Source: Cryptomeria japonica | Taxonomy: Eukaryota; Streptophyta; Pinopsida; Cupressales; Cupressaceae | DNA: 64,000 nucleotides | Assembly (NCBI RefSeq): GCF_030272615.1 | Contig: NC_081406.1 | Coordinates: 459,570,072-459,634,071, forward strand | Direction: 5' to 3' | Shown here: positions 24,040 to 35,672 of the stretch, one piece after another | Position numbering within the stretch: position 1 is the first letter of the stretch | Layout of the letters: each line of letters opens with the position of its first letter | Notes under the pieces: generated by a model | Database searches by the model: none | Seen by the model: the letters and a program-made list of their open reading frames with translations, nothing else | What the model was told of the DNA's origin: nothing | Translations under genes and position numbers: made by a program

Positions 24040-25114
24040 GTCGTGTCCCCACATTTATAGTAGAAATAATTAATATAGTTTTTGCCATATAAAATTATAT
24101 GTTAAAAACATATCAAAATTATATTATATCACATTAACATTAAAATAATATTATATATTATCAATTTACATTTTATATTGAATGATGTTATTATATTAAC
24201 AATAAATAATATTATATTATCAATTTACATTTTTTATTGAATGATTTTATTATATTTACAATACACATTATATTATAATGGTGCTTTGTATTAAAACTTA
24301 TATTATTTCTGTTAACCAATTAACCCCTATATTGCGAAGGCTCGATAACCATTCTTTAAAGGGTGGTTTGAATAGTTCCAAATCGGGTTTTATATGAAGC
24401 GATGCTCTTCTTGAAAAGAGCCGTCAGAAATAGAGGGACATCAATTCTTCAAAAAGGGGGGTGCTGCCTACTAGGAGACCATCGTGGCTCTTCACCACAT
24501 GGGGAGGTAGAATAAATACCCCCCTGTACAAATGGGAATAGGGAGAATACAGGAGGGGAACAAGAAAGTTAGATCTGCCAGCAAGGATAGAGAAATGTAC
24601 AGAAACTGCCAGCAAGGATAATAAAAGAGAAGAGTGCCTGTAATGGAATATAATAGCTGATATTATATATCTAAAATTTTATATAGTCTTAATTAAATTA
24701 ATGGAATTAATATGATATAAAGTTCAGAAGCAAATAATGTATAATTATTAAGATAGCATTAAAATGATTATACATGAGAACACTATTAGACATAAGACAC
24801 ACACATATATATCTGTTAATGAATTTAGAAGGAATAAGGCAATCAAATTCAGTTTGTATAAGTTGCTATAATACTGTACCATGCTAATAACATAAAATAT
24901 AGCAATAACAATTAATGAATAATTCTGATTTAAAGTAATACTAATAGAAATAACTGTTAACAATCTGATATAAGACACTAAGGCAATATAATATGATGAA
25001 GTATAATAACTATGTCAAGTACCAATTGATTATCATAATTAGTTCAATTGAATGACAAATATGACTTCATTGGAATATGACAAAAGGTTCTTTGTAAATG
25101 AGGGACTCTCTTAA

Positions 25115-25330
25115 GTATGCCACTCCATAGTGGATGCCTAACACGTGCCACATGGAGCCAAGAGGGGTAAAGCATCTCCTCTTGGGCGTAAGAGAGAAGG
25201 CAGTTGTGATGAGGGGGAACGGCAATAGAACACCTCGCTAGGTACACCACTCCAAGATGGATGCCTAACACCTGCCATATGGAGCCAAGGGGGATATGGT
25301 ATTCTACCCTTGGGCCTAGGAGGGATGGTT
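25115..25330 (+). repeat. Two-unit direct repeat in the LTR
   Basis: Two diverged units (about 25115-25208 and 25240-25330), each with GCCACTCCA or ACCACTCCA, TGGATGCCTAACAC, TGGAGCCAAG and CTTGGGC. Origin unknown. Confidence 0.7.
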
Positions 25331-25445
25331 TCTAGGACACCCTATCCAACTAATGGAGTAAAGGAATTTATTAGTAACAAACTTACAAACTAACTTTATA
25401 TAATAATCTAATCTAATTTAGGAAATATAATAATATGATTATATC

Positions 25446-26122
25446 TTGAGTTACTGGGTTCGGCCCCCTAGACCCTTGATATTTGTCCGGTACGGTCCTG
25501 GTTCGGGGTTCGGGTCCGGTTCGCTTGTGGTTTGGACAAGGTTTGTGGTTCACAGGCCTAGTTCGAACAAGGCCAAACCCAAGATGACCCAGGGTTGAAC
25601 CCAAGAGGACCCAAGACGAACCCAAGGGTCTGACAGACCAAAAATGGATTTTTTTTTTTGCAAATTTTTTTTTTTTGAATTCCACCACATAAAAAATTAA
25701 AATGACCCTATGTCTCAAGACACACACCTATGCATCTTACAACCAAGAGAGAAGCACAAGTCTTTATGAAAGAACAAGTCAGAAATCACAATTCCCGTAT
25801 GGGAGAATGCACCTTGATTAGAATTTTGACTTCTTTGGCCTTGTTCCTGACATCTTAAAAAAGTAGAAAATTGATGCACGCCATGGAGTTCCATGTGGGT
25901 TTGAAGGTTGTAATTTGGTGTTGGCAGCGGGGGCACCTCCCCTCGACCCCGCCCTCTACAGCGACAGGGAACGTGCCCTGGGCACTGCCCTGGGACCTTG
26001 CGAGGGGCATTGCATATATATATATATAATTTACATGTTTTTGTACTAACAAACCCAAACCCCTTTCCAAAATTTTGTCGTACCGGCGTACTGGGTTCTT
26101 CGAACCCAAACCGGTAACTTGG
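25446..26122. mobile_element. hAT-like MITE (non-autonomous DNA transposon)
   Basis: About 677 bp with imperfect terminal inverted repeats (TTGAGTTACTGGGTTCGG at the left; CCAAGTTACCGGTTTGGG read inward from the right). The flanking 8-bp direct repeat ATTATATC (25438-25445 and 26123-26130) extends to 9 bp with a preceding G. Subterminal GGGTTCGG repeats are typical of hAT MITEs. No transposase. A TA run (26015-26028), poly-T runs and a GC-rich centre (25926-26000) fill it. An 8-bp duplication favours hAT; a 9-bp reading would suggest Mutator. Confidence 0.7.
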
Positions 26123-26343
26123 ATTATATCCCACAATTATAATTCTAACAGTCATTAATATAGCAAATTTGATATTATTTAATATAGTTCATGTTTCAGT
26201 TTAAGTATAATTTCATATATGTTCTCTAATTTTGTTGCAGGAAAACAGTATACAAACGTACACCTATAAAACCCAATTACCTATTTATAGATTTGGCCAA
26301 ATTTAGGTTAAATTAAAGTGTAACTAATTAGGGGACATTACAG

Positions 26344-26355
26344 TGGTATTAGAGC
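26344..26355 (+). other. Primer-binding site of the LARD-like element
   Basis: TGGTATTAGAGC, one base after the LTR end. It differs at one base from the standard initiator-methionine-tRNA site TGGTATCAGAGC. Confidence 0.8.
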
Positions 26356-28535
26356 ATGATTCTGCCAGCCTGTTGGACAAAACAACTACTCAGTTAGGAC
26401 TAATTATTCCAATCTCTTCTCAAATAAATAAAAAATTGAATTGGTTAGGCCAACATTGCATTCTTATGAGTGTGCCTTTAACTTCTTCGTGTCTTACGTG
26501 TTTCTTATGTGTTTTGAGCATGCCTACTCCATGGGTGTTTTATATGTACACTTTCCTCATGTATACCTTGTGCTTGCACCATGTCTATCATGTGTCTAGC
26601 ATATTTGTTTTATATCTTATGTGTATTTGTGTTACTTCATGAATGAGATGTTTTCAGATGTCTATTCCATGAATACCTCTCTCTTGTATGCTTCATGATC
26701 GATGTGTCTTTAGCATGTCCACTCCATGAGTACCTTTCTCATATATTCTTGTACCTTTTGTTTATTTATGTATTACTTCATGGTTTACATGTATGATTCA
26801 TGTCTTGCATGTATTCATATGTATGGTTCATGCTTTACATAGCTCCTTCATGCCTTGTGTGCATTACTTCATGCCTTGCATATAGTCATGTATGTTGCTT
26901 CTTGGCTTACATGTATCCATTATATCATGCCTATGTTCACTTCATGTCTTATGGTACTTATGTATACTTGTTTCATGCCTTAAGTGAATTCATGTGTATA
27001 CTTCATGTGTACACTTCATGCTTTACATGTATTCGTGCCTTATGTGTATATTCTATGTTTTGCATGGATGCTTCTTGCCTTATGTAATTCATTTGTATAC
27101 TTTGTACTTTACACCTTACGTGTACTCGTGTGTATGACTCATGCCTTATGTATTCATCCGTATGCTTCATACTTGATGTATTGGATTCATTCATACTTGA
27201 TGTATTGGATTCATTCATAAAGTGTTTCTGTATACCTTTCTCATGTATGCTTCTACCTCTATGTGTATTGCCTCCCATGTGTTCATCCATGGATGTGCTT
27301 TGTATCTTATGCAATTGTTTCATGTACTTTCAACATGAATTCTTTTTGTTTTGAACGAATGCCCCTTATCTTACATGTTTCAACGTGACTGAATATGCTT
27401 AGTTATTCCATGAGTATGCTTTATGAGTACTTATAAATGGGGTGATTGTTTTAAATCACCTGGGCCCTTCTTTTTGCAAACATGGGTTTCATACTCCTAA
27501 TAACATGGGAAGGACAACATAGGGATTATTGAAACATGACGATACTATGAAAATCTATAGGATGGAAGAATGTGTAAGAGTAATATAGGAAGGAAGAATG
27601 TGTAAGAGTACAATTGCTCAAACCATGAGGTGATAATATAAGAACTTGATGAGTATAGAGACTTTGCCCATAAATCGTCATAAGAGGAGAAAGGAAACAT
27701 GTTCAGAATTCACTCAGACAAAGATAATATTAGCCATGTTCAATTTATTCATGATATATTTAATACCAATCTACCACCTAAGTTTATCAATACGTCAACA
27801 TCCAATCATAACAATCTATATGGTTACAGACTATATGACACGAAGGAGTGATACCAGACTTAATTAATTCAGATCTTATTCATTACCCACCTAACTATTT
27901 GGTAACTATGATGTCAGTGACATTCACGCTGCCCACTGAAATTTCTCATTGACTAAACATTTTCCAATATTAATACATACTCTTTATGGATGTTAAGATT
28001 AAGCCAAGTTATTATTATTAACTTCTCATGTTGTCATCTAGATCAAACATCTTGCACATTCTCTAATTAATACAACCTCTACATTTTGGGAAATTTATCC
28101 CTCTAATTGGGGATTCAGACATATTCATCCAACAAATTATAAATCAATAAATTTAGACATATCTCATATATGTATTCCTCTCATGAACAGTATGTAATGA
28201 TAGAGTAAAATCATCATTTGTGGTTTCCTTACAATAACTCCTGGAATCAGAAGTGATACTCAAAAATAGTATTTATCATTTCACAAACTGCTTATCACAA
28301 ATTGTTATGTTCAAAATTTGTACCAAGCGTGACTGAACATAAATCATCTGCCACGATATCAAACCCCTTTACAAATGTTATAGCATTTTATCATCTCTCG
28401 AGCCATGGTGTTAGGCTACAACTACCATACAAAACAACAATATTTAGTGAACAAATTTCTAAGGGCCCCATTCTATAAGGCATAGTCAGCATGATAATCT
28501 CACAATTAAGGTGTTAGGCTACAACTACCATACTA
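26356..28535 (+). repeat. Internal region, right copy, with 5' leader
   Basis: 26356-26927 is leader present only here. 26928-28512 repeats 22195-23765. A 23-base run starting GTGTTAGGCTACAACTACC (about 28408) is repeated at 28511-28535 exactly where the element stops and the intron resumes, a templated filler. The leader is dense in degenerate CATGTATTCATGTGTATG-like units. Confidence 0.8.
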
Positions 28536-28838
28536 AATCTCTATAATTTGTTTATGTAAGTTTTAAACTGAGTCTATTTTCTTCTTTGTTTCAGTATGCT
28601 AGTGTTCTTCAGCATTTTACTTGGCAAAGATGAATATTTATGCTGATTTAAATAATAAATCATTTTTACTTTGAAACTTTTCTTCGCTTCTCATTGATCT
28701 GTGCTTTTTGAGTCATGGATACTTGAGACTTTTGTTTATTACAATACATCCGTCATTCTATTCTTTTTTATGTAGATCATTGTGGATTTCTCATTTATCT
28801 TGTAAAAGCCTCTAAATTATTTTGATTTCTTTTCTCAG

Positions 28839-28889
28839 GTGCATAAAACTGTTGGTCCTTTGAATCAGACAGAGAGCATGAATGTGCAG
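28839..28889 (+). pseudogene. ATAD2-like exon (51 nt)
   Basis: Between a pyrimidine-rich acceptor TTTTCTCAG and donor GTAACC. Encodes VHKTVGPLNQTESMNVQ in phase 0. Short and not diagnostic alone; assigned from splice signals, phase and position just before the next recognisable exon. Confidence 0.55.
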
Positions 28890-29004
28890 GTAACCGATAG
28901 AGTTCTCAGCTGCTCTTTCCAAGAAATTTGTACTCATTACACTCTCAAATATGTAGGCATCTTTCATGATTAAATTTGTATGCTGAAGTTGCTTATACTG
29001 GAAG

Positions 29005-29109
29005 TCACATACGTCCACTCCACCTCGTTCTACAAGAAACAAGACAAATTCTATCAATTTAGAGGATTATGAAATAGATAACATAGACACAAAGGATGCA
29101 GTTCTGATG
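29005..29109 (+). pseudogene. ATAD2-like exon with NLEDY motif
   Basis: 35 codons including TPPRSTRNK and SINLEDYE, which match the conserved plant stretch of basic RRSTRKRR-type residues followed by NLEDY. The donor GTAGGA follows at 29110. The acceptor (AAG at 29002-29004) is weak, so the left edge may be a few bases off. The basic patch is likely a nuclear-localisation or DNA-contact region in the living family. Confidence 0.65.
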
Positions 29110-29436
29110 GTAGGATTTTCTCCAATCTCCATTTTTTCTCATTTTTGTGAAGATATAACTTCTCTTGCCCAATACTTTGTTGCATAATATTATAAGTTTG
29201 GGTATCAATGGCTACAGAGACAAACATATCAGCTAGCTACTATTAAAGTTGAGAATAACCCTAGCCAAGATGAGCAGTCCAGTCCAATGCAAGAGAAGAC
29301 GACAAGAGATACTATATCTTTGCCATGGCGAGAAGGACTTCGGCCTCAAAAGTCAACCATCCGACATTCTTCTCAAGATTCTGAACACCAAGAATGCACA
29401 GAGGAGGAAGATGATAGAAATAAAGGGGAGGCTGGG

Positions 29437-31714
29437 TGTAATGCCCATACCGTAGTTAGACTTGTAAAACCCGTTTGACCATGATTGACTTCCTATGTGG
29501 CATTCTTGAATGGTAGGTTAACCGTGATGCAATGTGTAGTTTAGATAATATAAATAACTATGCATACTTATTATTGTGCTTTTGCTTCGATTCTCGTGTA
29601 AATGTAATTGTTCCTAACCCTTGTGATAAATCTTGAGCTAACGCCTTCATTGAATATGTATATGTATATGAATGCTTGTATGAATTCATGGCTGCAGAAG
29701 ATTGCAGGTACAACACCGCTTAGGGCAAGGTTCATCTCCTTTGGGATTTGCAAGGTTGAGTATGCCTCCTTCATCTTTAGAATTCAGATTTGGTGATCAT
29801 ATAACTCTCGTCTTGCCTTAGCCATGGTTAGGTGAGCATCGTGTGTGGATTCATGGGGCTTGCTTTTCATTGGGATGCGTGTCGAGAGATTTGGAGGACT
29901 TCCTCGATTTGCGTGCCTTGCGCGAGGTAAGTGGAGTTTGTTATCCTAAGTATTAAATTCAATTTAATAAGTAAACATACACATTAGTGATATATAAATT
30001 TAAATAGGTAGTTTCTTCTATACGAGTAATCGTTAATTTAAAGGGATTGCTTTAATTATTATTGTAGCAAGCTTAAGGTACTTAACTTGGGTTAGTGTGC
30101 TCATTTACGCATTTGCAACATTTACACGTTTGTAGTTGAGAAATTAGAATAAATAAGACTTTTGCATTAGATTAGTCATTTATTTAAAAATGTCACTTTA
30201 TTATGTTGTAGCGAGTTAATTTAATAGTTAATTTTAATAACTACGATTTTAATGAGTTATGCATTTTAGAAAGGAAAGATTTAAAGTCATGTGGGAAATA
30301 GAAATAAATTAATTCACATTCGCATTTTGGAAGAGAAAAGGGTAAATTTTATTACTTAAAAAGAAATTATTTCCTTATACTTGTATAGTTGATATAGTAT
30401 AAAAAGATTGATTTTTAGAAAATTGAATTAATCAAAATGCCTTACCCGGTCAATAGTTCCGAAATAGAAAAGTAGGCCTAAGTTGATATTGAGAGATTAA
30501 AATTAGAGATTAAATAAGAAACAGAAGCGTGTTAATTTTAATAAGAATAAAACAAGTTAGATTTATTGAGTAATGGAAAATAATGATTTCCATTCTCATG
30601 TTTCTTTTATTTTCAAAAAAAATAAATGCCTAATTTCGAAATTGAAAATTAGGGCAAAAATAGGGTTTCTCATTTTAAACTAGTTGGGAAATGTTTTCAG
30701 GGGGTTCTTTTCTTTTGGTTTTTTTTTTGGGAAAAATAGTGGACTTTGAAGGGGAGATTGGGGATTTTGGACAAAGATGGAGTCTTAGAGCAGCAGATTG
30801 GGGAAGCTCTTCAACAAGATTCTTGCCCGGAATGCATTATGAGGTAGGATTCGAATCTACCTTTTTATTTCATGTTGGGTTTAAAAAAAAAAAAAAGGGA
30901 GAGATATTATCCATGGATGTTTGGTTTGAAGGATAGATTCAGTTTTTCTTTACAAGTTTGGTTGTTTTTGAAACAAATTCTTATTCTTGATAGATTTGGT
31001 GGCTTAAAACCTGATGTGGAGATGTTTGTTCCATAATGGAGTTTTTGGGTAAATCTAGAAATTCATTTTATGACTGTAAAAATGGGGTATGGGGTTTTTA
31101 TATTCCTTTTGTCATTCCTTTTGGTTTATTTCAAAATTAAAAAAAAAAAAAAAGGGGAAGAGAAGCTGTTGGAAAATGAAAATTTACAGACTGTATTTTA
31201 TTTCTGCTGTGTGACCCTGTTATTTTTGACAGTAGAAAAAAAATTGTTTTAAAAAAATATATATATATAAAACAAAAAAAAAAAATGAAGAAACCCCCAT
31301 GGCGGGTATAAACCCCCACCACGGGGTGTGGGGTGTAGCGCCTGCTACCATGGTAGCAGACTGCTACCAAATGGTAGCAGTGCTGCCATGGCAGCCGCTT
31401 GCTACCCTTTGGTAGCAGCGCTACCAATGGTAGCGTGAGCTACCTTGGGGGCCACGTGGGGTCCACGTGGAACCCCCACCCCAATGTTATTTTAGTTTTT
31501 TTTTTGTATTTTTTTTTAATTTATTTTAATTCAAAAAAAGAAAATAAATAAATTCCACGATATAATAAAATAATTAATTTGGGTTTATTAATAGTTTTTT
31601 TTTATAAAGTTTTTAAATAATAATTAATTTTTATTAATATATATTTAACTTGGAGATTATTATATGTAATAATAAATAATAAATTTGAAATTTGAATGTT
31701 AATAAATAATATGA

Positions 31715-31764
<50 letters not shown>

Positions 31765-33956
31765 AAGGAAATTTATATGTATATATTGAATAGCATTTTA
31801 ACAATTGGTGAGATCACTTTTTAAAATATTATGATATTCAGGAACAACTTGTGATTCGATCTGATCATTCTGTGAACTTAGAAATAGGAATCTAAATGTT
31901 AAAGTATTTTAAGTTCATCATGAAAATTTTGAAGAATTCAACTGATATGCTAACGAGATCATCAGAAACTTAATAATGTGTCGTTTTGAGGTTCAGAAGT
32001 AGATGATACCTTCTTTTAGTAAAACAAATAGTTTAGTCATTCCTGCCCCGATGATGTGAAATAGATAATGGTAAAGAAGGCAAGTTCTTGCTAGGTTTGT
32101 TTTGGACTCTGTCATCTGTTTACTTGTGTTGGTCATAGCCAGTTACGTTCCTAGTCAGAGTATCGTCAGTCATTAGTACTTGTAATTGCTTGAAGTGTTC
32201 AGTTGGATCCGCTTCAAAAGGGATCATTATGTAAATTCCAACCGAGATGTCTGTTGTTTATTGATTTTATTCGCCTAAGTGGCAAAGATGTAAAAGACTT
32301 ATAGATCATGTATTCCTAACGATATAATACAAAAGGGGTCTTGCAGTTGAGCAGACCTGGAGACGTAGCCCCTTTAGGGGTGAACTCTGAGATCATATCT
32401 GTGTTATGCGATGTTTTTACCTTACTTTGTTTTATGCTTTAAATTATCATGGATGGTTGTATATCTTGTATAAGTGTATGATGGAAAAGTAATGAATTTT
32501 AAATCAAATGCACAAAATCAAGCATCTTGAGGAATGTAGTAAATCAGATTCATAAAACATTGTAAATTACGATTATGGCAAAGTATTTAAAATATTGTAA
32601 TTAAAGTTGTGGAAAAAGTATTTTGATAAGGTTAATTAAACATAGTAATAGTGGAAAGAGTCTTGCTAGGTTACATCATTGGATTAACTTGTTATTAAGC
32701 ATGTCAATTTGATCAAATGAGTATGGGAGAACAAAGATAGAATTAACGTTATAATTTCTAAGTTGGATTCTAAAGGATGATCAACTCATAGGTAATTACT
32801 TTTATCTTCTTAAATGAGCAACTCTATGTTAATTATCTTCCACTATAATGGATGAATATATTTAGTCATTTATGTAGTAATTATAACCAATAATCCTCAC
32901 CAGCTTTATTGGATAATTGTGTGGACTCAACTAGGTATCCATATTATAACCCTTATAAAAGAATTCCCTTATGATTGCTAAAATTGACTAAAATGGGGAA
33001 ATAATTGATTAGTTGTTTATACATTAAATCTTAGTAAAAGTATCTCTCTCATATTAACTTCATTTAACAAAAAAAAAAGAGTGAGTGTTATGCAATAAGA
33101 TAATTGTATTTTAATCCTAATAGAAGAATGTCACTATGATCTTATTATTCAAACCTTGAAATGATGAATAACATCTAGCTAACGATATCTTAAGTTAAAG
33201 GATGCTCTCGTGTGTCCTAATGCATATCCACCCTAATAGAATTAGTCCATTTATTTGCATTATCAAACCTTCAATAAATTCTATGGCTACTCACATCTTA
33301 CCTTTCATTAAAGAACTACAACTCACTAATTGGCTATGCATGAAATCAAATGAAGGGATCTCACTCTATTAATTGTAGTTAATCCTTAATGAATGAATCT
33401 CGTCTGATTAGCCATACTTTTAATATTAAAGGATGATATCGATTGTGAATGGATTCCCTAATCCCAATGAATGAACCTCATTATATTAAATGCTTGGAAC
33501 CTATTTGGAGGCCTCTAAATGAAATTATGAATTTAAGTGCATTGAATAAATAACCTCTCAATGGCCTCCTAACCACCCAAAGTAAATGAACGCTTCCTAA
33601 AGTTATAAGGTGTTAAACCATTGAACACATATATAATCAAGATCTATGCATTATCTCGTAATTAAGACATCCAGATTTATGTATCATTGGATGCAAGTTG
33701 AGTTAGGTGTGAGGTTATGTAATCGCGTTGGGAAACTCCTTAGGATCGTTTTAGCCTTCCGCTGTGATATCTAAGTTGTCAGATAACTCCAATGTATCTT
33801 AATGTTGTGTCTAATTATGAACTGAGATAACTTCAAACTATCTTAATGTTGTAATTTTACATTAACGCTCTAAATTATTTTTTTTAAAAAAATATTTAAA
33901 CTCCATTTGAGTGTTTTTAACTTAAACCCTTAGGGGTTTCCTGGCGGGGCATTAGA
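29437..33956 (+). repeat. Long solo LTR inserted in the ATAD2-like exon
   Basis: 4520 bp, starting TGTAATGCCC and ending GGGGCATTAGA (one base off CATTACA). Flanked by CTGGG (29432-29436) and CTAGG (33957-33961), a 5-bp target duplication with one mismatch. I found no second LTR start, primer site or polypurine tract inside, so a solo LTR is the simplest reading. Mostly AT-rich and non-coding. It has a (TA)n run at about 31717-31761, poly-A/T runs and a GC-rich palindrome block at 31340-31446. Orientation is set by TG…CA only. Confidence 0.75.
31340..31446. repeat. Palindrome-dense GC-rich block
   Basis: Several overlapping palindromes built on GGTAGC/GCTACC: TGCTACCATGGTAGCA (31343-31358, perfect), GGTAGCAGACTGCTACC, GCTGCCATGGCAGC (31382-31395, perfect), GGTAGCAGCGCTACC. 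Set in strongly AT-rich DNA of the solo LTR. Could fold as a row of hairpins in RNA or single-stranded DNA. Function unknown. Confidence 0.85.
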
Positions 33957-35672
33957 CTAGGGATGAAGGAGAGGAAGATGAAGTTGGTGAAGTTGAGGAA
34001 GAGGGTGAGGAGGGTAAAGAACAAGAAGGAAGGAGATGGTATGCTCTCCAAAATTGCACTGAGGTGAGGAGGTTTTCTCTTGAAAAAGAAGAAAAGCAAC
34101 GACTGCAGTCTCCACCATGAAAATTACTGCATAAAGGAATGGGAATAAAAAATGCACGTGATGAAAGACGAGGTGGCTCAAGGGCAGAAAAACATTGTTG
34201 TGCACAAAGAGTTGATGATTCAGATGATTCTCTTCTTGTGGATGAGATGGATCAGGGTCCTATTGGTTCATCATCATGGATGCATGTGGGAAATACAAAC
34301 TTTGGTCAGCAATGGGTTTGTGGCGGACTTGACATGCATAGCGCAACTGCATGGGGTTTGAAAGTTGCAGCATCTGGATGGGGACACCAAGGTGATACGT
34401 TTGGTTATGGAGGTGTAGGTGTACAACCTGGTGAGCCTAGTTCAAAAGGTGGAGCTAACATTCAACCCTTGCAGGTTGATGAAATAGTGAGTTTTGATGA
34501 TATTGGAGGGCTTTCTGACCATCTTGATGCATTGAAAGAAATGGTTTTTTTCCCTCTTCTCTATCTTGATTTCTTTGCAAATTATCACATCTCTCCTCCA
34601 AGGGGAGTCATATTGTGTGGTCCTCTGGGAACTGGAAAAACATTGATTGCAAGGGCTTTAGCATGTGCAGCTTCCAAGGTAGGACAGAAAGTAAACTTTT
34701 ACATGCGAAAGGGAGCTGATGTGCTCAGCAAGTGGGTTGGGGAAGCTGAGCGGCAGCTGAAATTACTTTTTGAAGAAGCACAAAGAAACCAACCATCCAT
34801 AATATTTTTTGATGAAATAGATGGTCTTACCCCAGTGAGGTCTAGTAAACAAGAACAAATTCACAATTCTAATGTATCTATGCTTCTTGCTCTAATGGAT
34901 GGTCTAGACTCTAGAGGTCAAGTAGTGCTTATTGGAGCGACAAATAGGATTGATGCTATTGATGGAGCTCTTCGCTAGCCTGGTTGGTTTGATCGTGAAT
35001 TTGTATTTTCCTTACCCGATTGTAAAGCATGAGCTGAGATATTAAAGATCCACACAAGAAAGTGGAAGAATCCTTTATCAGAGGAATTAAGAATGGAATT
35101 AGCAGCAGTTTGTATGGGGTATTGTGGTGCTGATTTAAAAGCTTTGTGCACAAAAGCTGCAATTAATTCTTTCCGTGAGAAATATCCTCAAATATACACT
35201 AGCGATGATAAGTTTGTCATAGATTTGGATTCTGTGAAAGTAGAGAAGCATGATTTCTTGGAAGCTATGTCTACTATTACTCCTGCTACCCATAGAGGTG
35301 CAACAGTATAGTCAAGGCCATTGTCCCCAGTAATAGCTCCATGCTTACAAGGACAACTAAAAATAATTAGTGATTATATTTCTAACATCTTCTACGTAGT
35401 GGCCAAGGGTGATAAAAAAGATTCGCTGAATGAGAGTTCTCGCCATCTTGCCAAGTTACTTGGATTTCCCTATGGTTCTTCCATTCCATTTGTTTACAGA
35501 CCAAGACTTCTACTTTGTGGGAAGGAGGGTGTTGGCTTGGTACGGTTAGAAATTGCTTTCATAGATGTTTACACATCTATAACATGAGTCTATTTTTTAA
35601 AACTTTTGAATTGGCTGGCTTCTAATCTAGCTACATTTCTGAATGATGCTATATTTCTACCTTTCTTGCCAG

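Larger units (their letters stand above)
24040..26342 (+). repeat. Long LTR of the LARD-like element
   Basis: 2303 bp from TGTCGTGTCCCC to GGGGACATTACA, whose ends are near-inverted repeats as in other plant LTRs. Contains a two-unit direct repeat at 25115-25330 and the hAT-like insert 25446-26122, so its native length is about 1.6 kb. A purine/C-rich block near 24440-24560 carries short open frames without recognisable product. Confidence 0.75.
22195..28535 (+). mobile_element. Non-autonomous LTR element (LARD-like) with one LTR between two internal regions
   Basis: One 2.3-kb LTR (24040-26342) has a polypurine tract on its left and a primer-binding site on its right, so it is flanked by the 3' end of one internal region and the 5' start of another. 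The outer parts, 22195-23765 and 26928-28512, are near-identical direct repeats of the internal region. No gag or pol codons are visible; the internal DNA is rich in TTCATGCCTTATGTGTAT-like units. This matches a large retrotransposon derivative that depends on proteins from other elements. It lies in the first recognisable intron of the ATAD2-like pseudogene. Confidence 0.75.
29218..35539 (+). pseudogene. ATAD2-like main exon: acidic region and AAA+ module, split by a solo LTR
   Basis: Coding at 29218-29436 (EGLRPQKST, then an acidic stretch) resumes in frame at 33962 (…EEEGEEGKEQEGRRWYALQN), continuing without visible intron to 35539. Then GGSRAEKH, DDSDDSLLVDE, SSKGGANIQPLQVDE, FDDIGGL, Walker A GPLGTGKT (34619-34642; usual second Pro is Leu), pore-side SKWVGEAERQ, Walker B IIFFDEID (about 34802) and sensor GATNR. 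The second arginine of the ALRR motif is a TAG (34976). Stops TGA 34118, TGA 35030 and TAG 35309 follow the same protein alignment. ATPase activity is impossible from this copy. Confidence 0.88.

Noticed and set aside
25715-26155. Minus-strand frames of 93-146 codons
   Set aside because: Cross the right end of the hAT-like MITE and its TA and GC-rich blocks; no conserved domain.
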